64,000 bases of DNA. Source: Siphonodentalium dalli (Eukaryota > Mollusca > Scaphopoda > Gadilida > Siphonodentaliidae). The DNA is taken from assembly GCA_032622095.1 (NCBI GenBank), contig CP136064.1, positions 143,793,954 through 143,857,953 of the forward strand. Reading direction: 5' to 3'. A program made the translations under genes and the position numbers. Below are positions 23,592 to 34,222 of the stretch, in pieces. The notes under the pieces were generated by a model, which worked only from the letters and a program-made list of their open reading frames with translations, did not search any database and was not told the DNA's origin. Position 1 is the stretch's first letter; each line of letters begins with the position of its first letter.

Positions 23592-25229
23592 GTGAGATCC
23601 TGTCTGAATCTAAAACATAACAAAATAAGGGGCGGTGCAGTCATGGTCCAATTTCATTTCCACTATCATGACACATACCCACAAACTAGCACCGTGTGTA
23701 TTGTTATCATCTGCTTGGATCTGTTCGGTGAGACGATTGCTGGACGCCAACAAGCTTGTTCTTATGATCACGTTCAAGGAGTTTGGGTATATTATGCATT
23801 ATGGTCTTCTACGCCTTAGCAGAAATGCAACCGTCAAATGTCGGGCTTTCAACATTCGAAGCCATATACAGAAGTTGTCCGGGTACGTCAGTGCATTAGA
23901 TGAGTATGTGAATTGATGAACTATATATTGAGAAGTGGCTGTTTGGGAAGATCACCAGGTGTACACGTTGTTATCCCCATTAGGTCACCAAAGCTGACAA
24001 TACGCAGATAGATAGGTCCTTCTGAAAGCTAGTATACGCATCGACCGAATACCTTTATAGTGTACCGCACAAGATGACGCATATACCCCATATATAGCAT
24101 CTGAATTATACCATAAGCTATACCACGAATGAAGCTCGCTAAGAATTCCAAGCTTTCGAAACCAACACGTGAGCTGGACACCGGCATATGTATTGTTTGA
24201 AACATTCCTATTAGTTGCACACTCCTACAAAGAAGAGTAGTGAACTGTTGTTGTGAGCGAGATAGATTAATCTGACGAAGAGACGGAAACGATTCTAGAT
24301 AATGCTGAATGTGGCAATTCAGAATAAGCTCAGGTACTGTTGTTTTGATTCTTGGAAGTCATAATATGACTAATTCGGCGCACCTATATACGGTTACGGC
24401 CAGTATGAGCCCTTAGTGGAGAATGGATTTTGAAATGCCACATTGCGATTGTGGGTTTTCATCCTTCCAAAAGGCTACGACTTGCATTGGAACTAATATA
24501 TGGCTTATATTATGTACCGTTTCGTTTATACAAATCATTATTATGACAAAAAGTTGAAATTAGTATGTGATAATATCGGCTTCTTTTCAATTTGTGCCCG
24601 CCAGTTTGACCGCCATATTGACTGTGAGTATCACTTACCAAACCCTAATGAATAATTCATACATATCAACATGTAATGGTGGGTAGAAATCGCGAAACAA
24701 TAACGCCCATCCTAAGAAAGTAAAGGAATGTAGGCGTGTTTTCAAATTTCGGTCGCCATTTTGGCCGCCATCTTCGATTTGGAAAACCATTTCTTGCATG
24801 AGATGTAAGGTAATTACTTCACCTCAGTATTTCCAACTCAACTGTACGCATGGATGGAGTTGTCTCGACAATAATGCCCAATGATGTGAATAAGAGGGAA
24901 TTTCGGTGATTTTTCAAAATCTGTCCGCCATTGTGGGCGCCATTTTGGATTTGGGGGACTTTTATTTGGATATGGTACAAGGAAAGTTCTTCGCCTAAGT
25001 GTTCCCAACTTACAATAGTAAGCAGGTGTGGAGTTGTCATGACAATAATGCTCACTAATGTTAAAATCAGCGATTTTCGGCGATTTTTTATTTCTGGTGG
25101 ACATTTTGGCCGCCATCTTGGATTTGGGTAAATATTCCTCAACTCAGGTATAAGAGGAATCCTAGCTCGAGTATCTCCTGCAAATATATATGCATGGGTG
25201 TTGTTATAATAGCAATAACATTCATTGAT

Positions 25230-26371
25230 GTTTAACCCCGTGCATCTATCATATGGAGTGCCCCAAGGTTCGGTGCTGGGACCTGTACTATATCTCGTTT
25301 ACACACAGCCTCTTGGAAACATCATCGAAAAACACAACATTCAGTATCACATGTATGCAGACGATACCCAAATGTACATATCAGTTGAGCCATCGATCTT
25401 AGACGAAGCAATTTCTCAAGTTCAGACATGCGTTTCAGAAGTTAAAACATGGATGGAGATCAACAAACTCAAACTTAACGAAAGCAAAACTGAAATTATG
25501 CTTTGTGGAACTAACGCTCGGTTGAAGGGGGTCAGTCTTAATGCCACGCTCATCGGCGACAGTGTAATTGAATTTTCTGATGTTATTAAAAACCTCGGTG
25601 TGACCATCGACAAAAACTTCTCAATGTCATCTCACATCAGCAACCTATGCAGGTCCTTATATATGGAGCTCCGGCGCATTTCGCATGTACGTCCATATAT
25701 CTCCGAACAATCCACACAAATATTGATGTCCTCATTTGTGTTATCCAAAATCGATTACTGTAATTCTATTTTAGCAGGACTCCCAGATTATCAACTTCAC
25801 AAACTTCAAAAAATTGTTAATATTGCTGCAAAAATTGTGTGCCGTGCAGGCAAATTTGATCATGTTACCCCACTGTTGTATAAATTACATTGGCTTCCCA
25901 TATTTGAACGAATTGTGTACAAACATGCTACTTTGTGTTATAGAAAGTCGGATATTGATAATGCTTTGCCACCATATATTGATACATTGTTGGTCAAATA
26001 TGTACCTGCTCGACCACTTCGATCACAGGATGCGAATGCGATGGTTGTACCTAAACGAGATCTGATGTACTTTGGTCGCCGTTCTTTCGAGGTCTACGGG
26101 CCGACCATTTGGAACAACCTTCCCAAAGAGGTGAAACAGTCTGACTGTTTGGAAACATTCAAATCGGCCCTAAAAACTCACCTATTCATCTCCCATTTCG
26201 GACAAATAACATCAGAAAACGTTGAGGAGACTTAATTATTGAAATACATGCATATTATTTATTGCGTATATGTTATAGTGTGAATGTGTGTGACTGCGTT
26301 TGTGTGAATTGTTCAGCGCCATGAGCCATACGGGATATGGCGCTATACAAATACTCTATATTATTATTATT
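25230..26371 (+). mobile_element. 5'-truncated CR1/L2-type LINE in the inverted-repeat arm
   Basis: Inserted in the right arm: the uninterrupted left arm reads (as complement) ...gcattgattcg..., whereas here cattgat is followed by LINE sequence and the tail (att)n runs into attgattcg, giving a target duplication of about 6 bp. The 3' terminus ggcgctatacaaata followed by a short (TTA)n tail is characteristic of CR1/L2 elements. Only the 3' third of the RT and the 3' UTR remain. Confidence 0.85.
25231..26235 (+). pseudogene. CR1/L2-type reverse transcriptase, 5'-truncated
   Basis: About 335 codons open to the TAA at 26233-26235. The frame enters at the palm of the [15 protein letters not shown] about 10 residues in, then the catalytic YADDTQ box near residue 44, then a thumb region with LHWLP, and a C-terminal WNNLPKEVK block ending in HLFISHF. 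These are hallmarks of the CR1/L2 group. The fingers, first catalytic Asp and the whole endonuclease are missing, so it cannot be functional. The frame opens at the truncation point, not at a natural start. The copy at 38403-39401 lacks two codons (DANAMVV becomes DAMVV). Confidence 0.9.
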
Positions 26372-26941
26372 ATTGATTCGAAACATAACATCGCGTTATT
26401 AACTGAGATTAGGCTTTGACCTATGATACCGGCATTTGGGAAAACGTGATATCGGACAAAAATATCCCGCAATGAATGCATATTATGGTCCCCATGTGTT
26501 CGCCAATGACTCCTCTATATGATAAATCTATAACATGACGCAAACATTCTAACATTTTCCCACAGAGACAAACGAAAGGTGGTAACATGTCAGAAAAATA
26601 GCATATTTTCACATTTCGGCGGCCATCTTGGCCGCCATATTGGATTCTGGTGTCGGATTTTTGGCTAATTTGTAAGGGTTGTATATTAGCATAACGAATC
26701 GAGCGGAAAACAAGACCGCATGTGCTATCATCTTTACTATAATGGCGATCAAAGAGACCTGGTGCATTTAAAAACAATGGCCGCCATGATGGACGCCATC
26801 TTGTCTGGAGTCTCTGCGGCCACTTTCTTTTCTTGTTAACAAGTGAAAAAAATTAGAGGAGACCTTAAGGAAGAAAATTAGTGGGGTGAAGTTAAGTCCT
26901 GGGGGGGGGGGTGCAGAGGTTGACCAATATCTCCTGGACTA

Positions 26942-27416
26942 ATATAGATATACGTCAATATAGAAACAAAAGCGACATGAGCGCAAATATTACCTCTCCT
27001 TGTCACAGATTCAAATTTCAAAAATAAATTGCGAATGAATGAATTGGGAATTTGGTGACGTCTAAATGTCGTATCAATAATTGGTAAATTCGTTACCGGA
27101 TGTCCTGCATGTACCTAAGATTATAAATAACCATGACTTGTCACACAGAAGTTATACATTTTACGCCTTTCAAATTTTAGTCTAGCTGGATTGACAGAAA
27201 CAGTAATTGTGCCTTTTCTCGACTCGACTGGGAAGCCGCCATTTGAATAGGTTGTCACGTGCAGTTATAGAACCAATCACGAATAGACATCGCTTAACTA
27301 TCCCCGATCCGTCTTGTAACTACTTGTCAAGTAGCAAAAATAGCATATTTAAGTAGCTTATAATGCTATAAAAGTCGTTGGAATATTCTAACCACCCAAA
27401 TTTAGCTACTCGAGAT
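26942..27416. other. Non-coding DNA between inverted repeat and LINE remnant
   Basis: No supported gene. Probably includes the 3' untranslated remnant of the minus-strand LINE fragment that begins at 27417. Copy at 40110-40583. Confidence 0.4.
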
Positions 27417-27764
27417 TTAATGTGTAGGTCTGAACTGCATGAAATATTTGTTTATTTTCACGAAGGCTAAGCTCCCTTGATCCCCGCAATAGAGTGTTTT
27501 CAGATAGGACAACATTGGGAGGGAGTCGTATAGTTCTCTTCTGGGCGCTTGATAGAAAGTACATTCAAAGAGATAGTGGTAAGTTGTCTCAAGTTCCCCA
27601 CATAAACAGAAGGGGAAATATTTTATATGATTATCTGTCAGGTCACCACTCAGGTGGCTACAATTTAGTCTTAACCGGGTATGGAGGATATGAGATTTAC
27701 GGGATTTACTATGATAAAAATAGGCAGGTGGACGTATATTGTCACTGTTCAGTTCCATATTCAC
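27417..27764 (-). pseudogene. C-terminal fragment of a LINE ORF2
   Basis: 115 codons. Shows HILHTRLRLNCSHLSGDL followed by a zinc-binding-like CLCG...H...C pattern (C-X1-C-X7-H-X4-C) and RRELYDSLPML. This arrangement is the usual C-terminal end of ORF2 in many LINEs, where RLR.n.S.L precedes C.CG..E...H.l..C. No RT or endonuclease is present, so it is a 3'-end remnant. An identical copy lies at 40584-40931 in unit 2. Confidence 0.8.
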
Positions 27765-27933
27765 CCATATGACATGCCATTAAGGCGACGCGAGACATAT
27801 GTTCGTTTCTTTCAATGCTGATATTAGGTTCTAATACATTATGCGTCTTTGAAGCATCTATAATACCAGGAAACCGAATATGTCGCCACGACGGCATACA
27901 CATACAATACACCACAATGGAAGCACTGAGCTA

Positions 27934-28240
27934 AACGCTCTTTATTGACTGCCAACATTCATGGAATACTAACACAAAACGCTCTTTATTTATATTGCTG
28001 TAATGTGAATAGGACTTCATATCGTGCTCCAAATAGACTTATTTCCAATCTGAGACATACTTGTAGAAGCCATATATAAATGATGTTAATGCCATTTGCT
28101 CTGGGTCTGTTGACAAATGTGCTAAACGCCTGTTATAATTAGCAAACTGCGTATGAACTTCGAAAGTACGTTACGTTGAACGACATTCTGCATATATGTT
28201 TTAGTAAAAACCAAATCAACGACTTCTAATAAAGAGCGTT
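27934..28240. mobile_element. 307-bp MITE with AACGCTCTTTATT ends and TA target
   Basis: Left end aacgctctttatt, right end aataaagagcgtt, flanked by TA on both sides (27932-27933 and 28241-28242). A further internal copy of the motif lies near 27987. Probably Tc1/mariner derived. Copy at 41101-41407. Confidence 0.65.
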
Positions 28241-28290
28241 TATAATTAACAACACGTGAACAGACGGCCGGTTCACAGGCCCGTGGGGAA

Positions 28291-28353
28291 AATTACTAAA
28301 ATACCAATATAGACTATACCACTGGTGTAGTCTATATTGGTATTTTAGTAATT
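28291..28353. repeat. Near-perfect hairpin with about 27-bp stem
   Basis: aattactaaaataccaatat (28291-28310) pairs with atattggtattttagtaatt (28334-28353), and the stem extends inward through agacta/tagtct to a small loop around accactggtg. Weaker pairing continues outside (acaggcccgtgggg with cccc...gggcctgt). This may be a tiny foldback element or the end structure of the adjacent LINE. Copy at 41458-41520. Confidence 0.75.
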
Positions 28354-28404
28354 CCCCCAGGTGTCTGTGGGCCTGTTCACTAAAACCCGACCGCACCCGA
28401 CCGG

Positions 28405-29110
28405 ACCGCCCCAGGGGTCCGAGCGAGATGGGGTTTGCACTATCGTGTACAATGGACCTGAATGTACCTAAGTTCCAATCCCCAAGTCGACAGCTCGAGC
28501 AGACACGGCACTGTTAATCCCTAACTTGCGGCCGTTTCCGCCAGGTAAGGGAAATTCAAAAAGGCGCCGACCGCACCTCCACTGACTGCCTGACCACGGA
28601 AATGGACATTATATCATGAAGTGAATAACCATATGCATCCATGGGCGATCGGACATGTCGCTAGCTGCAGCGGAAGTGAATAAATTAACCCATACGCTGC
28701 TGCCGAATTCGCTATAAATGTACGCAAAATCGCCGAAATTAACACCCGCCAACCAGACCGCCCCTATATAGAGGTCCGAGTGAGATGGGGTTTGCACTAT
28801 CTTGTAGAATGGACCCGAATGTACCAAAGTTCCAATCCCCAAGTCGATAGCTCGAGCGGACACGACACTGTTAACCCCTAACTTGCGGCCGTTTCCGCCA
28901 GGTAAGGGAAATCCGATAAGGCGCCGACCGCACCTCCACTGACTGCCTGACCACGGAAATGGACATTATATCATGAAGTGAATAACCATATGCATCCATG
29001 GGCGATCGGACATGTCGCTAGCTGCAGCGGAAGTGAATAAATTAACCCATACGCTGCTGCCGAATTCGCTATAAATGTACGCAAAAACGCCGAAATTAAC
29101 ACCCGCCGAC
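28405..29110 (+). repeat. Two 353-bp monomers at the 5' end of the plus-strand LINE
   Basis: Units start near 28405 (ccgccccaggggtccgag) and 28758 (ccgcccctatatagaggtcc) and share ccccaagtcgatagctcgag (unit 1 has one change), ttgcggccgtttccgcc and atgcatccatgggcgatcgg. The second runs into the ATG of gag at 29260 after about 150 bp. Tandem monomers upstream of ORF1 are known as promoter units in some LINEs, such as mouse L1. Promoter activity here is inference. Copy at 41572-42277; a third, truncated monomer lies at 57704. Confidence 0.7.
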
Positions 29111-29259
29111 CGGTCAACATGGCGGCGTAGTTGTAAAATTGTAAACACAGCGCGTTTTTTCTCCATTTATTGTCTTATAATAAGAGAAAAGTATCATCAA
29201 AGCATAGTTTATAAATATATTGGACATTCCTCTGTTTTGTTTGGTGCGATCTCCAAACG

Positions 29260-30134
29260 ATGGCGACGGAAATAAGGAGACCTCTAACTGTCAGTTTCAA
29301 CAAAGGAATTTTCGAAAAGGTCAGGGGTCAGGATATACTGCGTAGCGCAGAGAAAGTTGTACGCGCCGACCATATTCTGTGTGTGCAATTATCCAAGGAC
29401 TTATGCCTCATAACAGTGAGTACCCCTGATGAAAAAAATGATCTCCTACAAAAAGGTATAAGGCTATATGGAAATTTTATTAGGCCACAAGATGTTGAAA
29501 AGAGAACCACAGTAGTGACAATAACTGACGCACCATTTGAGATGGACGATTCACTACTCACGGAGAGCCTGAAACCATATGGGGAATTATGATATGCCAC
29601 AATGCGTAGAGGGACATATAGAGGGTCTATAATTGAAGACGGCAGGAGGTGGATACAAATTGAAGATTGTAAAGAAATACCAAACATCATAAAGTCGCTG
29701 GATTCGAAATTGGAATTTCATCTGACATGACCCAATTAAACTGTAAACACTGCAATTTGACACACTTCCCAACATATGTGTGTAAAGAGTCACGTGATGC
29801 AAATCGTAAGTGTGGAAATTGTCTGAGCACTAATCACTACTCATACCAATGCAAAGATCCAGTAGTGTGCCGATCTTGTGGAGGACAATTTCACAAATCA
29901 GTGAACTGTCCTCAACGTGCACGTGAGCGTGACGAATACAACGGGTTTCCCCAACGACCGAACAACGAACACCGACAAGCTTACCGTGGTGTGCCAATCA
30001 ACATGTATAAACAGGATGACAGTTATCTCCACTCATCAAATGACAATTTTGAGCCTTCTGATAAACAATCAGAAGCCGCTAACAACCCAGAATCGACGCA
30101 CGTGACCATCGACAAATCGAAGCAGGCACATTAA
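29260..30134 (+). pseudogene. LINE gag-like ORF1 with CCHC knuckles, unit 1, broken
   Basis: Starts at a real ATG (MATEIRRPLTVSF). Residues 1-110 form an RRM-like gag domain (LITVSTPDEKNDLLQKGI, then VVTITDAPFEM). An in-frame TGA at 29590-29592 follows YGEL. The same frame then continues (MRRGTYRGSIIEDGRRW) to another stop near 29728, where a frameshift leads to the zinc-knuckle segment 29727-30134: CKHC, CGNC..NHYSYQC and CRSCGGQFHKSVNC. The TGA may be a CGA that lost its CpG. Such gag proteins bind LINE RNA. All these lesions are shared with the copy at 42427-43301 and therefore predate the duplication. Confidence 0.85.
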
Positions 30135-30528
30135 ACCAAAAAGGCTAAACCCCCGAAACCGACCATCGACTCGCTCATTATTGGAGCTAGTAATTGCAGG
30201 GACATCAAAGTTGACAAACCAAATGCAAAACTTGTATCCATCAGTCCATGTCCGGTGCTTCATTTGAACACATTGATAAACTTATCGGCAGAGCGAAGGC
30301 TATCCCTGACATTAAACCTGAGAACATTACATCTGTGGCAATTCACTTGGGCACAAATGATATTACAAACACAAATACAGTGATTCGCGAGTGATCTACT
30401 GGTTCAACAAAGCTTTGACACAGATCACAAATGAATTTAAAAATGCGACTGTAAACCGTTGCAGCATTCCACCCAGGAAAGTAACCGGTGGAAAGTCACA
30501 ACCGCACAACTCTGCAGCATTTGATGTT
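30135..30528 (+). pseudogene. SGNH hydrolase, N-terminal part, unit 1, broken
   Basis: Continues the zinc-knuckle frame after a TAA at 30132-30134. Block I is IIGASNCRDI (nucleophile Ser in GAS), block III is HLGTNDIT. A frameshift lies near 30240 between these. A second lesion, near 30375, is specific to this copy: acaaatacagtg here versus acaaatgccagtg in unit 2, so the frame downstream of GTND is shifted here only. The gene stops at 30528, where the minus-strand LINE inserted. The C-terminal block V lies beyond that LINE. SGNH esterases in LINE ORF1 are known from CR1/L2 relatives; the role is thought to involve lipid or membrane interaction. Confidence 0.8.
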
Positions 30529-30773
30529 AATTCAATTCAATTTTATTTATTCTGGTCATCATATAATGATATTACAGATGTTTTGAATTACATAATCAGA
30601 TACATAATATATATATATATGCATGCACATGCGTTACAATATATAGAGCACATATATACGAAAATATGGTAATGTTTATGCTTGTTGCTTTTAGATGGTA
30701 ATAATAATAATAATAATAGATTTGATCAATGTGGTCCAGTTAGTGGGGTTTGTGTTATGGATGCTACTTAGCC

Positions 30774-33097
30774 TCAAGAGGACTTAAACAAGTCTAAGAC
30801 CTTTCCGACAAAAATCGACAGGTTCCTTGCGGTTTTTCCATTTCGGGAGTTAAATAATTGCAGTAACTTATGTGAGTTTGGTCTTCGAAAATAATAAGGG
30901 CGAATATATCTCAGTCTCAACTCGTGAATTTGTGAGCACTTAAGTATAATGTGGTATTCATCGCCCAGTTCTAAATTACAGAGGGTACATTGCCGTTCCG
31001 AGTAGTCAACATTGTACCATGAGCCCTGTTCAACGGGTAGTTTGTGATTTCTTGTTCGGAACATCATAAGGCTGTGTACAAATATGTTGTTGTCCAGAGA
31101 TAGGTAATGTTCTCTTTGGAAATTTGTCTTAATAATTCTATAAAATGCAAACTTGCTTGATTTCGAGATAGATTCCCACCACTCCTGTATAAATACGTCG
31201 CGTAATTTGCGATCAATGGACGAAGTAAATCGATTAGGGCTTATCACACTCTGATTGGTCCAGACATTACTCATGCCCAAAGAATTAATTGTGTCGCGGA
31301 TTCCTATCATCCACTTACTGTTAAAATATCCAGTGTTAAACAAGGTAATCATTACATAATATAATTGTAGTGGGATTCTGTTTATAGGCATACAAATTAG
31401 TCTGGCCCAATACGATAGGAGACGCGATTTTATTTTCACTGTTATAGGGCACATACCCAGTTCGCCATACACGAAGGGCGTTGGTGTGGACTTTTTCATA
31501 CCTAATGTGAATTTCAGAAACCATAATTCTAGCTTTTCGAAACAAGCTAGATTTTCATAGCCCCAAATCTCCGATCCGTATGTCATAATGGGGATAATTG
31601 ATTTTTCGTAGACTTCAAGGATACTCTCTTTGCTAAGTTTATGATTTCTGGCTTTATTGAGTAGTGCATAGGCTGCGTTTTTTGCAGCTTGGCACCTGGT
31701 ATTTCTGTCTAATGCGAAGGATCCATTCTTGTGAAAAGTTATTCCCAGATATTTAAAGTGATCTACTATTTCTAGGGGGTTGTTATCAATAGAGAATGTG
31801 GGCAATTTATTCAAATTTCTGGGTTTCCTTCCGAAGACAACGACTTTTGTTTTGGATGTATTCACGTTCAGTTTCCAATACGAGCAATACACAGAGAAGC
31901 TATTTAAAGCATGCTGTAGGCCGCTGTGTGAGTTCGAGAATAGCACAGTGTCATCGGCATAAATTAGTAGCATGATTCGTAAAAGGATACCTGTTTCAAC
32001 ACCGTTCACTCTATCTAAACTAATACCAGTACAGGCGCATCGAGATAAGTGTTGTTCAAGGTCATTAACGTAAAGTGCAAAGAGCAGGGGAGATAAGTTG
32101 TCCCCTTGTTTTAGGCCCGTGTTACTGTGGAAAAAAGTTGATTCTTCATTATTAATACGTACACATAATTTCAGGTCCGTATACAGTGCTTTGATAACAT
32201 CCAGTGTCTTTCCGTTAATTCTGTATGTCAACATTTTTCTCCACAGCCCTAGTCTATAAATAGAGTCAAATGCGCAGGAAAAATCGATAAATGCACTATA
32301 TAAATTTTGTTTGTTCGCTTTCGTTAATTGTATGAGAGAGTACAAAGAGAAAACGTGATCTATGGTAGAATATCCTTTCCGAAATCCTGCCTGAGCTTCG
32401 GTTTCTAGATTATTCATTTCCAGAAATAAGTTCAGGCGGTCGTTAATTATACTAGAGAATAGCTTTGAGAGACAACTGGTTAAAGTGATTTTCCTATAGT
32501 TGTTAGGGTCAAGATTGTCTCCCTTGCGTTTGTATATGGGGCGAATTACCCCTACACTCCAGCAACATGGTACGAGACCTGTAGCAAAGATGAGATTGAA
32601 GAATTTCAAAATTATAAGTTTTAGTTTGTCAAAGGAGGATTTAATATAATCGTTTGTAATGCCATCGTATCCTGCTGATTTACCACATTTTAGCTTTTTC
32701 ACAGATTTCTCTATTTCCTCCAGAGTAATATCGGCATTCAAACTGTTATTATTAATTTCAAATTCTGGTTGCGGGAATATTAATGAGTGATCAACTGATG
32801 TCGCGCCATCATTTGCCTCAGTTGTTAGCTCTTCATTTCTATAGTGATCGAAAAAATCGCTACAACTTGGGGAGGGTTTTTCAGCGTTACTTGTATCTAG
32901 TTTTTTAATGAATTTCCAAAAGTCTTTGCTCGATTTTGCGCGTAGGTTGTGTATCTTTTTACTCACGATTCTGTTATGGCGCATTCTGCTCGTTTGCATT
33001 ACATGTTTATAATTTTTCCTATATTCTAACATAATTAGTTTGGTTAAAGCACTTGGGGCTTTCTTGAAATCACGGCGTGCCCGGCGGTATTTGTGCG
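30774..33097 (-). pseudogene. Reverse transcriptase of the minus-strand LINE, unit 1
   Basis: 752 codons from the ATG at 33032, with coding similarity extending upstream to about 33097 (YRRARRDFKKAPS), where it lost register with the endonuclease. Landmarks: LKCGKSAGYDGI near residue 115, AGFRKGYSTIDHVF, FIDFSCAFDSI with the first catalytic Asp, GLKQGDNLSPLLFALYVNDL, YADD at residues 358-361, a thumb with YGSEIWGYE, and a C-terminal C-X2-C-X8-H-X4-C motif (CTLCNLELGDEYHIILKC). All catalytic residues are intact. It copies the element's RNA at the target nick. The ORF2 register is broken by about 1 nt near 33090-33100, so the enzyme cannot be made in frame with the endonuclease unless by frameshifting. 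Confidence 0.9.
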
Positions 33098-34222
33098 GGC
33101 TGACCGACAGTCATTCGCATACCAGGGTTGTGTCCCTTTAATGCGGCCCGCTTTATGTCTACCGGCGGTGGTCGGAATGCTCCTTCCGTTATGTTCGTGA
33201 GTGGTGGTATTCGCCGCTCGCAAAAGAAGATCACCGATTGAGTCCGACACATAGTTCATATCACCTTGCTGCACGTGAGCGAAAAACATTTGATCTAATT
33301 CAGAACTCAGTGTATTAATGCGGTGACTGTCCCAGTTCCCAGCGGCTCGTTTCTTAGTAGACGGCTTTCTGCGTTGTTTGGGTGGGTGGTTACTCGACCG
33401 GTCAGACAGACGTCTGTGGCGGTCGATTTGTAGGTCAAGTGTAACAATCAATCCAGTGTGCGCGTCAGAAAACAAACAATTATGTTCGTCAATACAGAGG
33501 CTTATGACGTTGCGTGTGAACATAGGTGAGACAATTAAATAATCAATTACACTGACCCCTTTACATGTATGCAACGACGAACGCTCACCCATGCGTCCAT
33601 TCAAGATAATTAGTTCCATTTCGTTTTCCAAATATATCAATTTTCCACCATGATTATTTGTTGAAGTATCGGGATTAACCCTTTTTTCTGAAATGTTTGT
33701 GATGCTGTATTTTTTAATTAATTCCGTGATTTTCATATCATCGGAAACCGAGCCAGTTCTAGCATTGAAATCACCTATAACCATGACATGGTCATAGTTG
33801 ATTTGTTTGTCTAAAATAGAGACATGTAGGTTATCGAATTCGTGACCCTTAAAATAGTTGGAATTTTCAGGTGGGATGTATATGTTCCCAAAAGCTACAG
33901 AAGCACCGCTCTCGTCGGTATACCGGCACCATATCACGACTTTACAATCATCGTTTATTAGCGAGAAATTATGTTTAATTGTGCTTCGAATGGCAATACA
34001 TAATCCGCCTGATTTCCGTCGGGAAACAGTTTTCCTATTCTTTACACCAAGGATATGGAAATTTTCTATATTGAGTTGGTCTATGTCATCTGTTTTACAT
34101 TCTTGGAAAAAAAGTACATCAAAATTATTGATGTAGTCAGTAAATTCAGGGTCATGTAATTTTGAGGTGAGGCCACACACATTTAAGGATAGGCATTTGA
34201 TTTCAGTCGCTCTCGGGCTGTC
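33044..34222 (-). pseudogene. APE-type endonuclease of the minus-strand LINE, unit 1
   Basis: Open from just after the TAG that ends ORF1, in the same frame, to a stop at 33044. First in-frame ATG is at 34180. Motifs of AP-like endonucleases: SLNVCGL at the start, FFQECKTDD (metal-binding Glu), GGLCIAIR, NIYIPPENSNY, VIGDFNARTG (GDFN near residue 136 from the ATG), VIDYLIVSPMF and LFSDAHTGL at the end. This domain nicks target DNA for target-primed reverse transcription. Its last 15 or so residues are out of frame because of the shift near 33095 that is shared by both units. Confidence 0.9.

Larger units (their letters stand above)
23400..26939 (-). repeat. Right arm of the giant inverted repeat
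   Basis: Mirror of 20923-23100, ending at gaccaatatctcctggac followed by TA. It is longer than the left arm because a LINE fragment (25230-26371) inserted into it. The outer TA on each side could be a 2-bp target duplication, but two independent insertions in opposite orientation are also possible. A full second copy of this arm lies at about 36572-40107 through the tandem duplication. Confidence 0.8.

Noticed and set aside
30600-30720. (TA)n and (TAA)n tracts as independent microsatellites
   Set aside because: They lie inside the 3' UTR of the minus-strand LINE, whose tail is further on at about 30529, so they are part of that element.
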